Positions 25,709-36,275 of a stretch of 64,000 nt of DNA are shown piece by piece. Source of the DNA: an uncultured Alphaproteobacteria bacterium (GTDB lineage Bacteria; Pseudomonadota; Alphaproteobacteria; MPNO01; UBA2964); contig OX638326.1 of NCBI GenBank assembly GCA_951812775.1, positions 3,483,391 through 3,547,390 of the forward strand, given 5' to 3'. The number at the start of each line of letters is the position of its first letter. Position 1 is the stretch's first letter. The notes under the pieces are model-generated. The model was not told the origin of the DNA. It searched no databases and was given only the letters and a program-made list of their open reading frames with translations. Made by a program: the position numbers and the translations under genes.

Positions 25709-26660
25709 GCGATCTTTTACCCAACGTGAAACGATATCGCTTTCGCGTCGCGCCGAAGCCTTTCTGGAAATGCTTGCTGTTGAACGCGGGGCCTCTCCAG
25801 GAACAGTCGACTCCTACCGAAATGATTTAAAGTCATTTGAAAAATTTGTGACCAAACTTGGTGAGCAGTCATTCGAAACGTCCACCGGCACGGTGCGTGG
25901 CTTTATGGCATCGATGGGCGGTGCGGGAATGGCCCCAACGACGATGTCACGCCGCTTGTCGGCATTGCGACAGTATTTTGGTTTTCTGGTCGCGGAAGGT
26001 GTCCGTAATGATGATCCGACGGAAGCCATCGAAAGTCCACGACGTGGCAGACCTTTGCCCAAAGTGTTGTCAGAAAGCGATGTCGAGAAGCTCCTCGCTG
26101 GTGCTCATGCGGTTCAGGCCCCCCGGGGGGCCAGGTTGATTGCCATGGTTGAGCTGCTTTATGCGACGGGTTTGCGTGTATCGGAACTGGTCGGGTTACC
26201 TCTCGGTGCTCTGGCACGCGATCGCTCCGTGGTGACGGTGCGTGGCAAGGGTGGTCGCGAACGCATAGTACCTCTCAGCCTTCCAGCGCGGGAGGCCATA
26301 GAGGCCTGGATCTCGGTACGGTCTCGATTTATAGAAAAAAATAAGACGTCGCCTTGGTTGTTTCCCTCCAAGAGCGCCAGGGAAGGTCACTTGACCCGAG
26401 GGATGTTTGCGCAGCTTCTTAAAGAACTGGCCGTTGGCGCCGGGCTTCCGGCGTCGTCGGTGTCTCCGCATGTTTTGCGACATGCCTTTGCCAGCCATCT
26501 ATTGGCGCATGATGCGGATTTGCGGTCTGTTCAGCAGATGCTGGGTCATGCGGATATTTCGACAACACAGATCTATACACATGTTCTGGATGAGCGGTTA
26601 AAATCACTTGTCCGAAATTACCATCCACTGTCAGGCAATATGGCCAGTGGTACAGTTTAA
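25692..26660 (+). CDS. xerD: Tyrosine recombinase XerD
   Basis: A 322-residue site-specific recombinase that with XerC resolves chromosome dimers at dif. It has an N-terminal SAM-like core-binding domain (~residues 20-105) and a catalytic domain with Arg in ATGLRVSEL, HxxR in SPHVLRHAFASHLL, His in LGHADISTTQ and the Tyr nucleophile in QIYTHV. There is no ATG in the right place: the start is the TTG at 25692, within the 3' end of the preceding gene. XerD is preferred to XerC from overall resemblance and from the aroK-aroB neighbourhood. Confidence 0.88.
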   Translation: MQQGSRRSFTQRETISLSRRAEAFLEMLAVERGASPGTVDSYRNDLKSFEKFVTKLGEQSFETSTGTVRGFMASMGGAGMAPTTMSRRLSALRQYFGFLVAEGVRNDDPTEAIESPRRGRPLPKVLSESDVEKLLAGAHAVQAPRGARLIAMVELLYATGLRVSELVGLPLGALARDRSVVTVRGKGGRERIVPLSLPAREAIEAWISVRSRFIEKNKTSPWLFPSKSAREGHLTRGMFAQLLKELAVGAGLPASSVSPHVLRHAFASHLLAHDADLRSVQQMLGHADISTTQIYTHVLDERLKSLVRNYHPLSGNMASGTV

Positions 26661-26687
26661 AATGATTGGTAGCGTTTAGAGGAAATC

Positions 26688-27647
26688 ATGACGAGTTTTC
26701 TGGAATTTGAAAAACCGGTCGCCGAGCTCGAAGGCAAGATGGAGGAACTCCGTCACATGTCGGATATCGGTGATATAAAAATCGCTGATGAGTTATCCAG
26801 GCTTCAGGGACGGATTGATAAATCCCTCACCCAGATCTACACGAAGCTGTCCCCCTGGCAGACCGTCATGGTGGCGCGCCACCCGGATCGACCACATTGT
26901 GTGGATTACATTTCATCCTTGATAGACGAGTTTACGTCGCTTGCCGGGGACCGCGTCTATGCCGAAGACGCCGCAATTTTGGGTGGCCTCGGGAGATTCC
27001 GTGGCCGGTCCGTTGTCGTTATGGGACAGGAAAAGGGCAACGATACAGAATCCCGGGTTAAACATAATTTTGGTATGGCACGGCCGGAAGGGTATCGGAA
27101 AGCCCAGCGCCTGATGCAGCTTGCTGAGCAGTTCTCTCTGCCGATTATAACGCTTGTTGATACCCCAGGTGCCTATCCGGGGATCGGAGCGGAAGAACGC
27201 GGGCAGGCGGAAGCCATAGCGCGGTCAATCGAAGTTTGCCTTGGCTTAACTGTTCCGGTGGTCAGTGTTGTTATTGGCGAGGGTGGTAGTGGCGGTGCCA
27301 TCGCCATAGCTGCTGCCAACCGTGTTCTTATGATGGAGCATTCGGTCTATTCCGTTATATCGCCTGAAGGCTGTGCGTCGATATTGTGGCGCAGCGCTGA
27401 TCACGCAGAAGAAGCTGCAGGCGCCTTGAAAATGACTGCCAAAGATTTACTGCGTCTAGGGGTGATTGATGCGATTATTCCGGAACCGCTTGGCGCGGCG
27501 CATCGGAATCGTGACGATACGATAAAGCGTGTCGGCGACGGTATCGATGAGGCATTGAAAGAAATCGACGACCTCGACGGCGCAGCCCTTAAGGCGCAAC
27601 GACGTGAACGGTTTATTACACTCGGGAACGACGTTTTGTCATCGTAA
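26688..27647 (+). CDS. accA: Acetyl-CoA carboxylase carboxyltransferase, alpha subunit
   Basis: A 319-residue AccA. With AccD it forms the carboxyltransferase that moves CO2 from biotin to acetyl-CoA for fatty-acid synthesis. Diagnostic regions: [18 protein letters not shown] at the N-terminus, [38 protein letters not shown] and the oxyanion Gly-rich loop [11 protein letters not shown]. Twenty-seven bp after xerD; convergent with secA. Confidence 0.97.
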   Translation: MTSFLEFEKPVAELEGKMEELRHMSDIGDIKIADELSRLQGRIDKSLTQIYTKLSPWQTVMVARHPDRPHCVDYISSLIDEFTSLAGDRVYAEDAAILGGLGRFRGRSVVVMGQEKGNDTESRVKHNFGMARPEGYRKAQRLMQLAEQFSLPIITLVDTPGAYPGIGAEERGQAEAIARSIEVCLGLTVPVVSVVIGEGGSGGAIAIAAANRVLMMEHSVYSVISPEGCASILWRSADHAEEAAGALKMTAKDLLRLGVIDAIIPEPLGAAHRNRDDTIKRVGDGIDEALKEIDDLDGAALKAQRRERFITLGNDVLSS

Positions 27648-27670
27648 GAGCAGGGTAGAGCGGTGTGACG

Positions 27671-30481
27671 CTATACCCGGCCGTGGCAAAGCTTGAATTT
27701 TTTCCCTGACCCACAAGGACAGGCTGCGTTGCGTGGCACTTTGCCCCAGCTTTCCGGTTCTTCCGGATCGATCCATCGGCCCAGCGGTTCATGAAGTCGC
27801 CACCCTGGAGGGACGTCGGCAGGATCAGTGCCTGCCGGATACACTTTGGGTCCCTGCACCATTGATTGAACCTGAGCGGCCGGGTGAAGTTCGTCCGGCA
27901 ATGCGGCCATGCCTGGATCTTCGTCGAAGGCGGGGTCGTTGCGGGTTTCTTCCATTTCACCCATTTCGTAATCCATTAACCCGTCCGGGTCTTCGTCGGA
28001 TATTTCCATGTGACAAAGAACCTGTGTCACGGTTTCGCGCAACATCGCCAGCATCTGATCAAACAGATCAAAAGCTTCATGTTTATATTCGTTCAATGGG
28101 TCTTTTTGCGCGTACGCGCGCAGCCCTATCCCCTGGCGCAAATGGTCTAGCGCCAGCAAATGCTCTTTCCAAATCTGATCGAGGACTTGCAGCAGAACGC
28201 TCTTTTCGGCGAGTCGCATCATTTCGGGGCCGTAATTCGCCACTTTTTCCGCCATGCGCCGGTTTGCAGCATCCGTCAGGCGTTCGCGAATTTCCTCATC
28301 CGCAATGCCTTCCTCTTTTGACCAATCGGCAACCGGTAGATCGAGGCCAGTAATGCGCAGCACTTCTTCGTGCAAAGAATCTGTATCCCATTGTTCTGCA
28401 TAGGCTTTTTCAGGAATACATTTTGCAACAATGTCGTCGATAACCTGCCGCCGCATATCATTCACGGTGTTGGAGACATCATCGACCTCCATCAACTCGC
28501 GACGTTGTTCATAGATCACCTTGCGCTGATCATTCATGACGTCATCGAACTGCAGCAGATTTTTCCGGATTTCGAAGTTGCGCTCTTCGACCTTGCGCTG
28601 AGCTTTTTCCAACGCTTTGTTGATCCAGGGATGGACGATAGCTTCACCTTCTTCAAGGCCAAGCTTTTGTAGCATGGTATCGATGCGTTCAGAGCCAAAT
28701 ATCCGCATCAAATCATCTTCCAGAGACAGGAAGAATTTGGATGCGCCGGGGTCACCCTGACGTCCGGAACGTCCACGGAGCTGATTGTCGATCCGTCGGG
28801 ATTCATGACGTTCGGTGCAGATGATGTATAGCCCGCCAGCTTCTATGACAACATCGCGCGCCGCTTCGATTTCCGCCTCTATTCGGGCCCGGATTTCGGG
28901 TTCCTGTGCATCGCGTTTTTTCTGATCCTTGATTTTGGACAACTCTTCCATGACCTGCATGTCGACATTGCCGCCGAGCTGAATGTCGGTTCCGCGGCCT
29001 GCCATATTGGTAGAAATGGTGACCTGTCCGGGTTTGCCGGCCTGGGCGACAATAAAGGCTTCCTGTTCATGGAAGCGCGCATTAAGCACGTTGTGTTCGA
29101 TTTTGCGCTTCTTCAGAAATGCCGCGAGCTGCTCAGATTTTTCAATCGAGATTGTGCCAACCAAAGCCGGTTGGTTACGGGCCCGGCATTCTTCGATCAA
29201 GGCAAGCACTGCTTCGTTCTTTTCGTCAGCGGTGCGGTAAACCTCATCATCAAGATCTTCCCGCAGACAGGGCTTGTGAGTCGGGATTTCAACAACGTCC
29301 AGCCCATAAATATCGCCGAACTCTCCAGCTTCGGTCATCGCCGTACCGGTCATGCCGGCCAGTTTGGGATAGAGCCGGAAATAATTCTGGAAGGTAATGG
29401 AAGCCAGAGTCTGGTTCTCATTCTGAACCTCGACATGTTCTTTGGCCTCAAGGGCTTGATGCAGCCCTTCTGAATACCGCCGACCTTCCATCATACGACC
29501 GGTAAATTCATCGATGATGATCACCTGATTGTCCTTCACGATATAGTCGGTATCGATCTGGAACATGGTGTGGGCTTTGAGAGCCTGGTTGACGTGATGG
29601 ACGACAGCAATGTTGTTGATGTCGTACAACGACGACCCACTCATCAGGTCTGACCCGGCGAGTAATTCTTCTGTTTTTTCGACACCGGATTCGGTAAGCG
29701 CGACAGTCTTTTGCTTTTCGTCTTTCTCGTAATGTTCTTTATCAAGGTTGGGGATCAGCTCATTGATCCGGCGATACATTTCAGATGAATCTTCTGTAGG
29801 ACCTGAAATGATAAGCGGCGTTCTGGCTTCATCGATCAGAATACTGTCGACTTCGTCAACAATCGCGAAATTGAATTTTCGCTGAACCATGTCCTCCAGA
29901 CGAAACTTCATGTTGTCGCGAAGATAGTCAAAGCCATATTCGTTGTTGGTGCCGTACGTAACATCTGCGGCATAAGCTTGCTGCCGCTCTACGTCGTCCA
30001 GCCCATGAACAATGCAGCCAACGGTCAGTCCTAAAAATTCATAGACTTGCCCCATCCAGCCGGCATCGCGTTGAGCCAAGTAGTCATTAACGGTAACAAC
30101 ATGCACGCCTTTGCCGGAAAGGGCGTTGAGATAAACCGGCAGGGTGGCGACCAGCGTTTTACCTTCACCGGTCTTCATTTCAGAGATGGCGCCCTCGTGG
30201 AGAACCATGCCACCCAGCATCTGGACGTCAAAATGACGCTGTCCCAATGTCCGTTTGGCAGCTTCGCGCACGGTGGCGAAGGCATCACACAATAGATCGT
30301 CGAGAGTTTCGCCCGCCTCATGTCGCGCGCGCAGCTCGGCCGTACGTGCTTTCAGGGCATCGTCGTCGAGCACCTCGAGCGCAGGCTCAAGGGCATTGAT
30401 CTCTTCTACTCTTTTTTCAAGTCGTTTCAGATAGCGACCATTGGCGCTTCCGAAAACGCTCTCTGCCAACGCAGCGAACAT
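27671..30481 (-). CDS. secA: Preprotein translocase ATPase SecA
   Basis: A 936-residue motor of the Sec pathway. Walker A is MKTGEGKTL near residue 105 and the DEAD-type box is DEVDS near 212. The preprotein cross-linking domain, the second RecA fold ([13 protein letters not shown]), the helical wing and the C-terminal zinc motif [14 protein letters not shown], which binds SecB and phospholipid, are all present. The length is normal. Divergent from argJ across a 240-bp promoter region. Confidence 0.98.
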   Translation of the reverse strand: MFAALAESVFGSANGRYLKRLEKRVEEINALEPALEVLDDDALKARTAELRARHEAGETLDDLLCDAFATVREAAKRTLGQRHFDVQMLGGMVLHEGAISEMKTGEGKTLVATLPVYLNALSGKGVHVVTVNDYLAQRDAGWMGQVYEFLGLTVGCIVHGLDDVERQQAYAADVTYGTNNEYGFDYLRDNMKFRLEDMVQRKFNFAIVDEVDSILIDEARTPLIISGPTEDSSEMYRRINELIPNLDKEHYEKDEKQKTVALTESGVEKTEELLAGSDLMSGSSLYDINNIAVVHHVNQALKAHTMFQIDTDYIVKDNQVIIIDEFTGRMMEGRRYSEGLHQALEAKEHVEVQNENQTLASITFQNYFRLYPKLAGMTGTAMTEAGEFGDIYGLDVVEIPTHKPCLREDLDDEVYRTADEKNEAVLALIEECRARNQPALVGTISIEKSEQLAAFLKKRKIEHNVLNARFHEQEAFIVAQAGKPGQVTISTNMAGRGTDIQLGGNVDMQVMEELSKIKDQKKRDAQEPEIRARIEAEIEAARDVVIEAGGLYIICTERHESRRIDNQLRGRSGRQGDPGASKFFLSLEDDLMRIFGSERIDTMLQKLGLEEGEAIVHPWINKALEKAQRKVEERNFEIRKNLLQFDDVMNDQRKVIYEQRRELMEVDDVSNTVNDMRRQVIDDIVAKCIPEKAYAEQWDTDSLHEEVLRITGLDLPVADWSKEEGIADEEIRERLTDAANRRMAEKVANYGPEMMRLAEKSVLLQVLDQIWKEHLLALDHLRQGIGLRAYAQKDPLNEYKHEAFDLFDQMLAMLRETVTQVLCHMEISDEDPDGLMDYEMGEMEETRNDPAFDEDPGMAALPDELHPAAQVQSMVQGPKVYPAGTDPADVPPGWRLHEPLGRWIDPEEPESWGKVPRNAACPCGSGKKFKLCHGRV

Positions 30482-30721
30482 TTAGCCTCTCTTATATGCG
30501 GATTTCCTTGCAGGCTCCGCAATTTAGCATTAAGCGGGTGGCAGACACATAGGTACCTACCGCGTCTCTGTCAACGATTAGGGATATAGCGCTTTGAACC
30601 ATTATTTGCACCGTAATCTTGCATGTAATGTAGCATAGACCGTTATAGTCCAAAATTGTGGCAAAACTGCGAACATTTAGTTACCTGCCTACGATATATT
30701 TGCGAATACGAAATTGACGTC

Positions 30722-31951
30722 ATGACAACCATCTCACCCCTTGCTCCCAAACGGTTTCCAACCCTTCCCGAGATACCCGGCGTTACGCTCGCTGCTGGGG
30801 CCTGTGGTCTGCGATATAAGGGGCGGAGCGACGTGATGTTGGCGGAACTGGCATCCGGTACGGCGGTAGCCGGCGTTTTTACCCGCTCATTGACCGCCGC
30901 CGCGCCCATTGATTGGTGCCGTTCCGCGCTCAAAACGGGTCGGGCGCGGGCAATTGTTGTGAATTCTGGCAATGCGAATGCGTTTACCGGGCGGGTGGGT
31001 GAACTCGCTGTGACGGATACTGTAAAGGAAGTCGCTAAAGTCGTTGGCTGCCCAAAAAATCAGATTTTTGTGTCTTCTACAGGTGTAATCGGTGAACCCT
31101 TGCCGGTCGAACGGCTAACCAAAGCATTGCCCCTGTTGCACAAGAAACTTTCTGCAAAATCATGGAAAGCAGCGGCCAGTGCCATCATGACGACGGATAC
31201 GTTTGCCAAGGGTGCGACACGGACGACGCAGATCGATGGCGTGCCCGTGACACTAAATGGGTTTGCGAAGGGGTCAGGCATGATCGCGCCGGATATGGCG
31301 ACAATGCTGGGGTATGTTTTCACCGACGCCAAAATTGCCCCGCCGGTTCTACAGAAAGCACTAAAAGCCGCGACCGAGAAATCCTTCAACGCCATCACTG
31401 TTGATAGTGATACCTCGACCAGCGACACCGTTTTGTTATGTGCGACCGGAAAAGCCCGGCACAAAGCCGTTACAAGTTTAAGCGATCCGCGCTTTAAGGA
31501 TTTCCGACAGGCACTTGAGTCGCTGATGATTGATCTCGCGCAGCAAATTGTTCGCGATGGTGAAGGGGCGAGCAAATTCATCGAGGTCACGGTGACGGGG
31601 GCTGCGTCAACATCGGCAGCAAAAACAATTGCCCTCACCGTTGCAAATTCCCCACTCGTGAAAACCGCGATTGCCGGTGAAGACGCCAATTGGGGCCGGA
31701 TTGTTATGGCTGTCGGTAAAGCCGGTGAGAAAGCGGATCGTGATGCGCTCGATATAAAAATCGGTGGCGTCCAGGTCACGATGGATGGTTTACGCAAACC
31801 GGGTTATGACGAAACGCCGGTGGCGCGACACATGAAAGGCGATGAGATCGACATCTCTGTTGATGTCGGTGTGGGGCGCGGCAAAGCAACGGTTTGGACC
31901 TGCGATCTGACGCATGGCTATATCGATATTAACGCTGACTACCGGACCTGA
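30722..31951 (+). CDS. argJ: Bifunctional ornithine acetyltransferase / N-acetylglutamate synthase
   Basis: A 409-residue ArgJ transferring acetyl from N-acetylornithine to glutamate in arginine synthesis. The precursor self-cleaves before a threonine in the sequence KGSGMIAPDMATMLGYVFTD, giving alpha and beta chains. NSGNANAFTG near residue 80 and the C-terminal EDANWGRIVMAVGKAG are typical. The start at 30722 (MTTISPLAPKRFP) is preferred to an upstream in-frame ATG at 30656. mutT follows 8 bp later. Confidence 0.95.
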   Translation: MTTISPLAPKRFPTLPEIPGVTLAAGACGLRYKGRSDVMLAELASGTAVAGVFTRSLTAAAPIDWCRSALKTGRARAIVVNSGNANAFTGRVGELAVTDTVKEVAKVVGCPKNQIFVSSTGVIGEPLPVERLTKALPLLHKKLSAKSWKAAASAIMTTDTFAKGATRTTQIDGVPVTLNGFAKGSGMIAPDMATMLGYVFTDAKIAPPVLQKALKAATEKSFNAITVDSDTSTSDTVLLCATGKARHKAVTSLSDPRFKDFRQALESLMIDLAQQIVRDGEGASKFIEVTVTGAASTSAAKTIALTVANSPLVKTAIAGEDANWGRIVMAVGKAGEKADRDALDIKIGGVQVTMDGLRKPGYDETPVARHMKGDEIDISVDVGVGRGKATVWTCDLTHGYIDINADYRT

Positions 31952-31959
31952 GTTTCACC

Positions 31960-32370
31960 GTGGCTGAAAATGGTCCCATCATTTTGGTTGTTGCCGTTGC
32001 GCTGGTTGATGTTGATGGTCGGGTTCTCATTGCACAGCGTCCAGAGGGAAAATCGATGGCCGGATTGTGGGAATTTCCGGGCGGAAAGGTAGAAGAAGGC
32101 GAACAACCCGAAGCCGCTCTGATCCGAGAGCTCGGAGAAGAGCTTGGCATCGACATCACCAAGAATTGTCTGGCCCCCTTTACCTTCGCATCGCACAGCT
32201 ATGATGATTTTCACCTGTTGATGCCCCTATATGTCTGCCGTGTTTGGGAAGGCACTGTGACTCCCAAAGAGGGGCAAACCCTCAAATGGGTGCGACCGCT
32301 GCAGCTTAAAGATTATCCAATGCCGCCGGCGGATGTGCCGTTGGTCGCTATGTTGCGCGATCTCCTGTAG
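31960..32370 (+). CDS. mutT: MutT-type (8-oxo-dGTP) Nudix hydrolase
   Basis: A 136-residue Nudix hydrolase, starting at a GTG. The Nudix box GGKVEEGEQPEAALIRELGE followed by ELGI matches Gx5Ex7REUxEExGU exactly. RPEGKSMAGLWEFPGG before it and FASHSYDDFHLLMPLY after it are the MutT pattern, so 8-oxo-dGTP clean-up is the likely role. Coupled closely to argJ (8 bp) and to the next MFS gene (9 bp), as is common in alphaproteobacteria. Confidence 0.9.
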   Translation: MAENGPIILVVAVALVDVDGRVLIAQRPEGKSMAGLWEFPGGKVEEGEQPEAALIRELGEELGIDITKNCLAPFTFASHSYDDFHLLMPLYVCRVWEGTVTPKEGQTLKWVRPLQLKDYPMPPADVPLVAMLRDLL

Positions 32371-32379
32371 AATCTCCTG

Positions 32380-33645
32380 ATGTTTCTATCCATGATCCGT
32401 TCCAATCCGCGCGGTTGGCTTATTGTCACGGTAATTTTTTTCACCGTAAGCTTTTCGTTTGCCGCCCGGATGTCATTGCCGGTTCTTATCCCTGTTTGGG
32501 AGAAGGAGTTCGAATGGTCACGGACTTTTCTGACATCTGGCGCAGCACTGATCATGATCGTCATGGGGAGTGTCGCGCCCTATGCCGGCCATTTATTAGA
32601 TAAGTTCGGCCCGCGCTATCTTGTCTCTGGCGGCACAATTCTAAGCGGATTTTGCGTCATTCTTGGCGCCATGATGGACTCTTCCTCTCTCTTTTTGTCG
32701 CCAGTTTGGGTCTTTATCGCGGTTTACTGCATTCTATCTGCGGTCGGGTATGGCATGGTCAGTCTGCCGGTGGCGACGGCGACGATCACCCGTGAGTTTG
32801 TCGAAAATCGTGGGCTTGCGACATCGATTGGCACTTCTGGTGTTGGGGGTGGGCCGTTGATGTTTATTCCCCTTATGGCATGGGCCATCACCGTAGCAGG
32901 CTGGCGGCCAACCCTGATCGTTTTCGGGTCCCTTATCATTGCGATAGGGGTACTCGCCTTTATATTGTTGCCGGGTGAACGAACGGATGCTGCTGAAAAG
33001 AAGGACGTTGGTGACGGTTCCAAATCGTTTTTGGCCAAGTTCAGTTTACTGATTCGCAGCCCGGTTTTCTGGCTGCTGGGCGGGGCCTATTTTATTTGTG
33101 GTTTCACCACCGCGGGCATCGTCAAAGTTCATCTCATTCCCTACGCCGCATCATGTGGCTTCACCCTTACCACCGGGGCGGCAGCAACTGGTGTCCTTGC
33201 CGGGTTTGATATGGTGGGGATGGTGATCGCGGGTTATCTCACGGATAAATTCAGTCGGCCTGTATTGTTGGGCAGTGTGTATTTCCTGCGGGCTCTTACT
33301 TTTATTATGCTGTTCTTTATCACCGACAATTACGCGCTGTTGTTCATTTTTGCGATTCTGTTCGGCACTCTCGATTTTGCGACGGTACCGCCAACAGCTG
33401 GGCTTATTGCCAGCCATCTCGGTGTCAGCACGATGGGCTTCAATATGGGGATTTTGTTCCTCGGACATTCAATCGGCGGTGCCTTGGGAGCGGTCGCCGG
33501 GGGCGCTCTGTTTGATTTGTTCCAGACCTATGATTGGACCTGGATCGCCGGATTGACGCTGGCCCTTATTGCAGCGGTCCTTGCCTGGTCGGTGCCTGAA
33601 AAACGCGACGAAACCCCTGCCGGTGCGGAGCCGGTTGCCGCCTGA
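32380..33645 (+). CDS. Major facilitator superfamily transporter
   Basis: A 421-residue protein with about 12 membrane segments. The first begins at WLIVTVIFFTVSFSFAARMS; LLDKFGPRYLVSGG matches the cytoplasmic loop 2-3 motif of the superfamily. The pattern resembles monocarboxylate/oxalate-formate-type MFS members, but the substrate cannot be read from sequence. Third gene of the argJ-mutT run; it ends 2 bp from the convergent methyltransferase gene. Confidence 0.85.
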   Translation: MFLSMIRSNPRGWLIVTVIFFTVSFSFAARMSLPVLIPVWEKEFEWSRTFLTSGAALIMIVMGSVAPYAGHLLDKFGPRYLVSGGTILSGFCVILGAMMDSSSLFLSPVWVFIAVYCILSAVGYGMVSLPVATATITREFVENRGLATSIGTSGVGGGPLMFIPLMAWAITVAGWRPTLIVFGSLIIAIGVLAFILLPGERTDAAEKKDVGDGSKSFLAKFSLLIRSPVFWLLGGAYFICGFTTAGIVKVHLIPYAASCGFTLTTGAAATGVLAGFDMVGMVIAGYLTDKFSRPVLLGSVYFLRALTFIMLFFITDNYALLFIFAILFGTLDFATVPPTAGLIASHLGVSTMGFNMGILFLGHSIGGALGAVAGGALFDLFQTYDWTWIAGLTLALIAAVLAWSVPEKRDETPAGAEPVAA

Positions 33646-33647
33646 TC

Positions 33648-34568
33648 TTATGTCTTTTTCGCTGGTCCTGCTTTTTCGCCAGCCGATTGCTCTTCGCTTT
33701 CCAAGGCCTCGGCGAGACTGGCTGTCGCACTGCCGGGTCGTAACGGCTGTTGCTGCGACGCATCAGGCGCCCAGCCGGTGAGATACAGGATCTGAAAGCT
33801 CGCCGGAATCCGACCATCTTTATCGCCAAAGAGCTCCGCATAGCGTTCGGCCACACGCAAAAACAGTTCCCTTTTGGAAAAACTCCTTGGTCTGGCGAGT
33901 ACAGCATTGGTTTCACCCATACCTCTTAAATCACGCATTAAGGCAAATACATCTGGGTAGGTAACGGTGATCATATCGCTATCGGCGACCGGTAGATTAA
34001 ATCCGGCGCGCTGGAGCAGTGATGCCGTATCAGCAAGTTCGGCGAAAGGGGATACGCGGGGCGATACGCCGCCAGAGATTTCGGCCTCGACCTCCATCAT
34101 TATCTGCCTGAGTTCGGTCAGTGTTTCCCCGCCAAGTATGGCAGCCATAAACAATCCATCCGGCTTTAAAGCCTGACGGCACTGTATCAGCGTACCGGGC
34201 ACATCATTGGTCCAGTGGAGCACTAAATTGCTGACAATGAGATCCGAGCAGGAGGGTGATATCGCCAGGGTTTCCTCATCGCCAACAAAGCTGTATTCCG
34301 TTTCTTTTCGGGTGAGACCCATTTCATAAATGGTCCCAATTGATGAATTCTTGGCAAGAAGCTGTTTCAGGTCGTGACCGCGTGCACCGAGATCAATAAC
34401 GAGGGGGAACTTCCGTTTTACATCCGCCACGCGGTCAACGAGACGCTCGGCGACCTCACGAAATAGAAAGTCATGATCTTTAAAAGTCGGGGCGGCGCGT
34501 TCCCGTTGGCGACGGACAGCCATTCGGTCAAAAATGATCGCGCTATTTTCGGGCTCACCTGTGGGCAT
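33648..34568 (-). CDS. NDUFAF5/BioC-like SAM-dependent protein
   Basis: A 306-residue class I methyltransferase-fold protein. The sequence FLFREVAERLVDRVADVKRK followed by FPLVIDLGARGHDL, and SNLVLHWTNDVPGTLIQCRQ, match the bacterial relatives of mitochondrial NDUFAF5, which hydroxylates an arginine of a complex I subunit; BioC is a more distant alternative. The motif I glycines are altered (DLGARGHDL instead of DxGxGxG), as is tolerated in this group. The C-terminal ~40 residues are low-complexity. The role in complex I assembly is inferred from family only. Confidence 0.75.
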   Translation of the reverse strand: MPTGEPENSAIIFDRMAVRRQRERAAPTFKDHDFLFREVAERLVDRVADVKRKFPLVIDLGARGHDLKQLLAKNSSIGTIYEMGLTRKETEYSFVGDEETLAISPSCSDLIVSNLVLHWTNDVPGTLIQCRQALKPDGLFMAAILGGETLTELRQIMMEVEAEISGGVSPRVSPFAELADTASLLQRAGFNLPVADSDMITVTYPDVFALMRDLRGMGETNAVLARPRSFSKRELFLRVAERYAELFGDKDGRIPASFQILYLTGWAPDASQQQPLRPGSATASLAEALESEEQSAGEKAGPAKKT

Positions 34569-34661
34569 GTGCAGACTATGCCATGAGGGTTGGACGGTTG
34601 AAAGCGGGTCGGTTGTCCGTGGAACCGCCGTCGCCTAGAATACGCAAAATTTTACATCTGA

Positions 34662-36275
34662 ATGAGTTTTAGTTTCGTCATGACCAATCAAATTTCTCCC
34701 GCAGACCTCCGTAACTGGCTTCTAGATGATAAGGAGTTGGCTCTTCTTGATGTCAGGGAAGAGGGGGTGTTCGGCGCCGACGGGCATTTGCTGTTTGCTG
34801 TCTGTTTACCAATGAGCCGGTTGGAGCTGGACATCCTGTCGTTAGTACCACGAAAATCTGTCCGGCTGGTTTTGTGCGATGGCGGCGATGGGCTCGCCGA
34901 GCGTGCCGCCGCTAAAATTGATGATTGGGGTTACGAGAATATCTCTGTCCTCGCCGGTGGTGTTCCAGCGTGGGAAGCCGCTGGCAATGTCGTGTTTCGC
35001 GGGGTGAATGTCCCGTCGAAGGCTTTTAGTGAGTTTGTTGAGATTGAATCCGATACACCGAACGTGTCGGCCGATGAGTTGAAGGCGATGATGGATGGCG
35101 GCGAGAACATGGTTGTGCTCGATAGCCGCCCCTGGGTCGAATACCGCCGAATGAATATTCCCACCGGTATCGATTGCCCTGGCGCGGAACTGGCCTATCG
35201 GGTTCACGATATTGTTGATGATCCGGAACGGACGGTTGTGGTCAACTGCGCTGGCCGTACGCGGAGCATCATAGGCGCCCAATCGCTTATTAATGCTGGC
35301 GTGACGAATAAGGTTTTTGCCCTAAGGAACGGCACAATGGGCTGGGCGTTGGCTGGATATGATCTTGAGACGGGTAGTGATCGTAATTTCCTGCCTGTAA
35401 GTGATGCCGGTCTGAATGATGCTCTTGAATGTGCTGAACGGGTTGCCAAGCGATTTGGTGTACAAACCATCAATCACGCCACCTTAGAGAAATGGCAATC
35501 AGAAACCGAGACAAGCTCGCTCTACCTGCTTGATGTCCGTAATCCCGATGAATATGCCGCGGGCCATTTGCCGGGCTCACTTTCGGCGCCCGGCGGCCAA
35601 CTTGTACAGGCGACCGACAAATGGGCCGGAACTTATAGAAGCCGGCTGGTATTAATCGATGATACCGGAGTACGCGCGACGATGACGGCGTCCTGGCTTA
35701 TTCAGATGGGGTGGCCAAATGTATTTGTGCTCAAAGGCGGCCTCGACGATACAGCACTCGAAAGTGGGGCTCAGCAAGCGCCGATGATCCCAGTCGAAAA
35801 TAATGTCGAGAAAATTTCTGTTGAGGATTTAAAGCAGCAACTTGATGACGGATCAGCAACCGTTGTCGATGTCGCTACCAGTCTGGAATATAAAGCCGGT
35901 CATATTCCGGGTGCCTGGTGGGCGGTACGCTCCCGCCTGGGTGACTCTCTCGCAAAGATCGAAGGTGAAGGGACCCTTATCTTTACATCGCCCGATAGCG
36001 TTCTCGCGGCCTATGCCGCGTCGGATGCAGTTGGTCTGACTGATCGTTCGGTAAAATTGCTGGAAGGCGGCACCGCCGCCTGGAAAGCGGACGGGATGCC
36101 TGAGACACAGGGTTTTGAGAATATGGCTGATCAGAATAATGATATTCAGTACAAGGCCTATGATCATGACGATAATATCGAGTTTCACATGCAGGAATAT
36201 CTGAGCTGGGAAACTGGTCTGGTGGAACAGGTAGAGCGCGACGGCACCGCTCGATTTAAACATTTTCCCGTCTAA
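34662..36275 (+). CDS. Four-module rhodanese-related sulfurtransferase
   Basis: A 537-residue cytoplasmic protein made of four rhodanese modules (about residues 5-115, 130-245, 270-375 and 385-495). Active-loop cysteines are present in module 1 (LVLCDGGDGLAERA) and module 2 (VVNCAGRTRS); module 3 has LIDDTGVRA and module 4 FTSPDSVLA, both without cysteine, so these are probably structural. A ~40-residue tail rich in Asp/His follows. An ATG at 34680 (MTNQISPADLR) is an alternative start. The stop overlaps the comF start (TAATG). The sulfur acceptor is unknown. Confidence 0.85.
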   Translation: MSFSFVMTNQISPADLRNWLLDDKELALLDVREEGVFGADGHLLFAVCLPMSRLELDILSLVPRKSVRLVLCDGGDGLAERAAAKIDDWGYENISVLAGGVPAWEAAGNVVFRGVNVPSKAFSEFVEIESDTPNVSADELKAMMDGGENMVVLDSRPWVEYRRMNIPTGIDCPGAELAYRVHDIVDDPERTVVVNCAGRTRSIIGAQSLINAGVTNKVFALRNGTMGWALAGYDLETGSDRNFLPVSDAGLNDALECAERVAKRFGVQTINHATLEKWQSETETSSLYLLDVRNPDEYAAGHLPGSLSAPGGQLVQATDKWAGTYRSRLVLIDDTGVRATMTASWLIQMGWPNVFVLKGGLDDTALESGAQQAPMIPVENNVEKISVEDLKQQLDDGSATVVDVATSLEYKAGHIPGAWWAVRSRLGDSLAKIEGEGTLIFTSPDSVLAAYAASDAVGLTDRSVKLLEGGTAAWKADGMPETQGFENMADQNNDIQYKAYDHDDNIEFHMQEYLSWETGLVEQVERDGTARFKHFPV

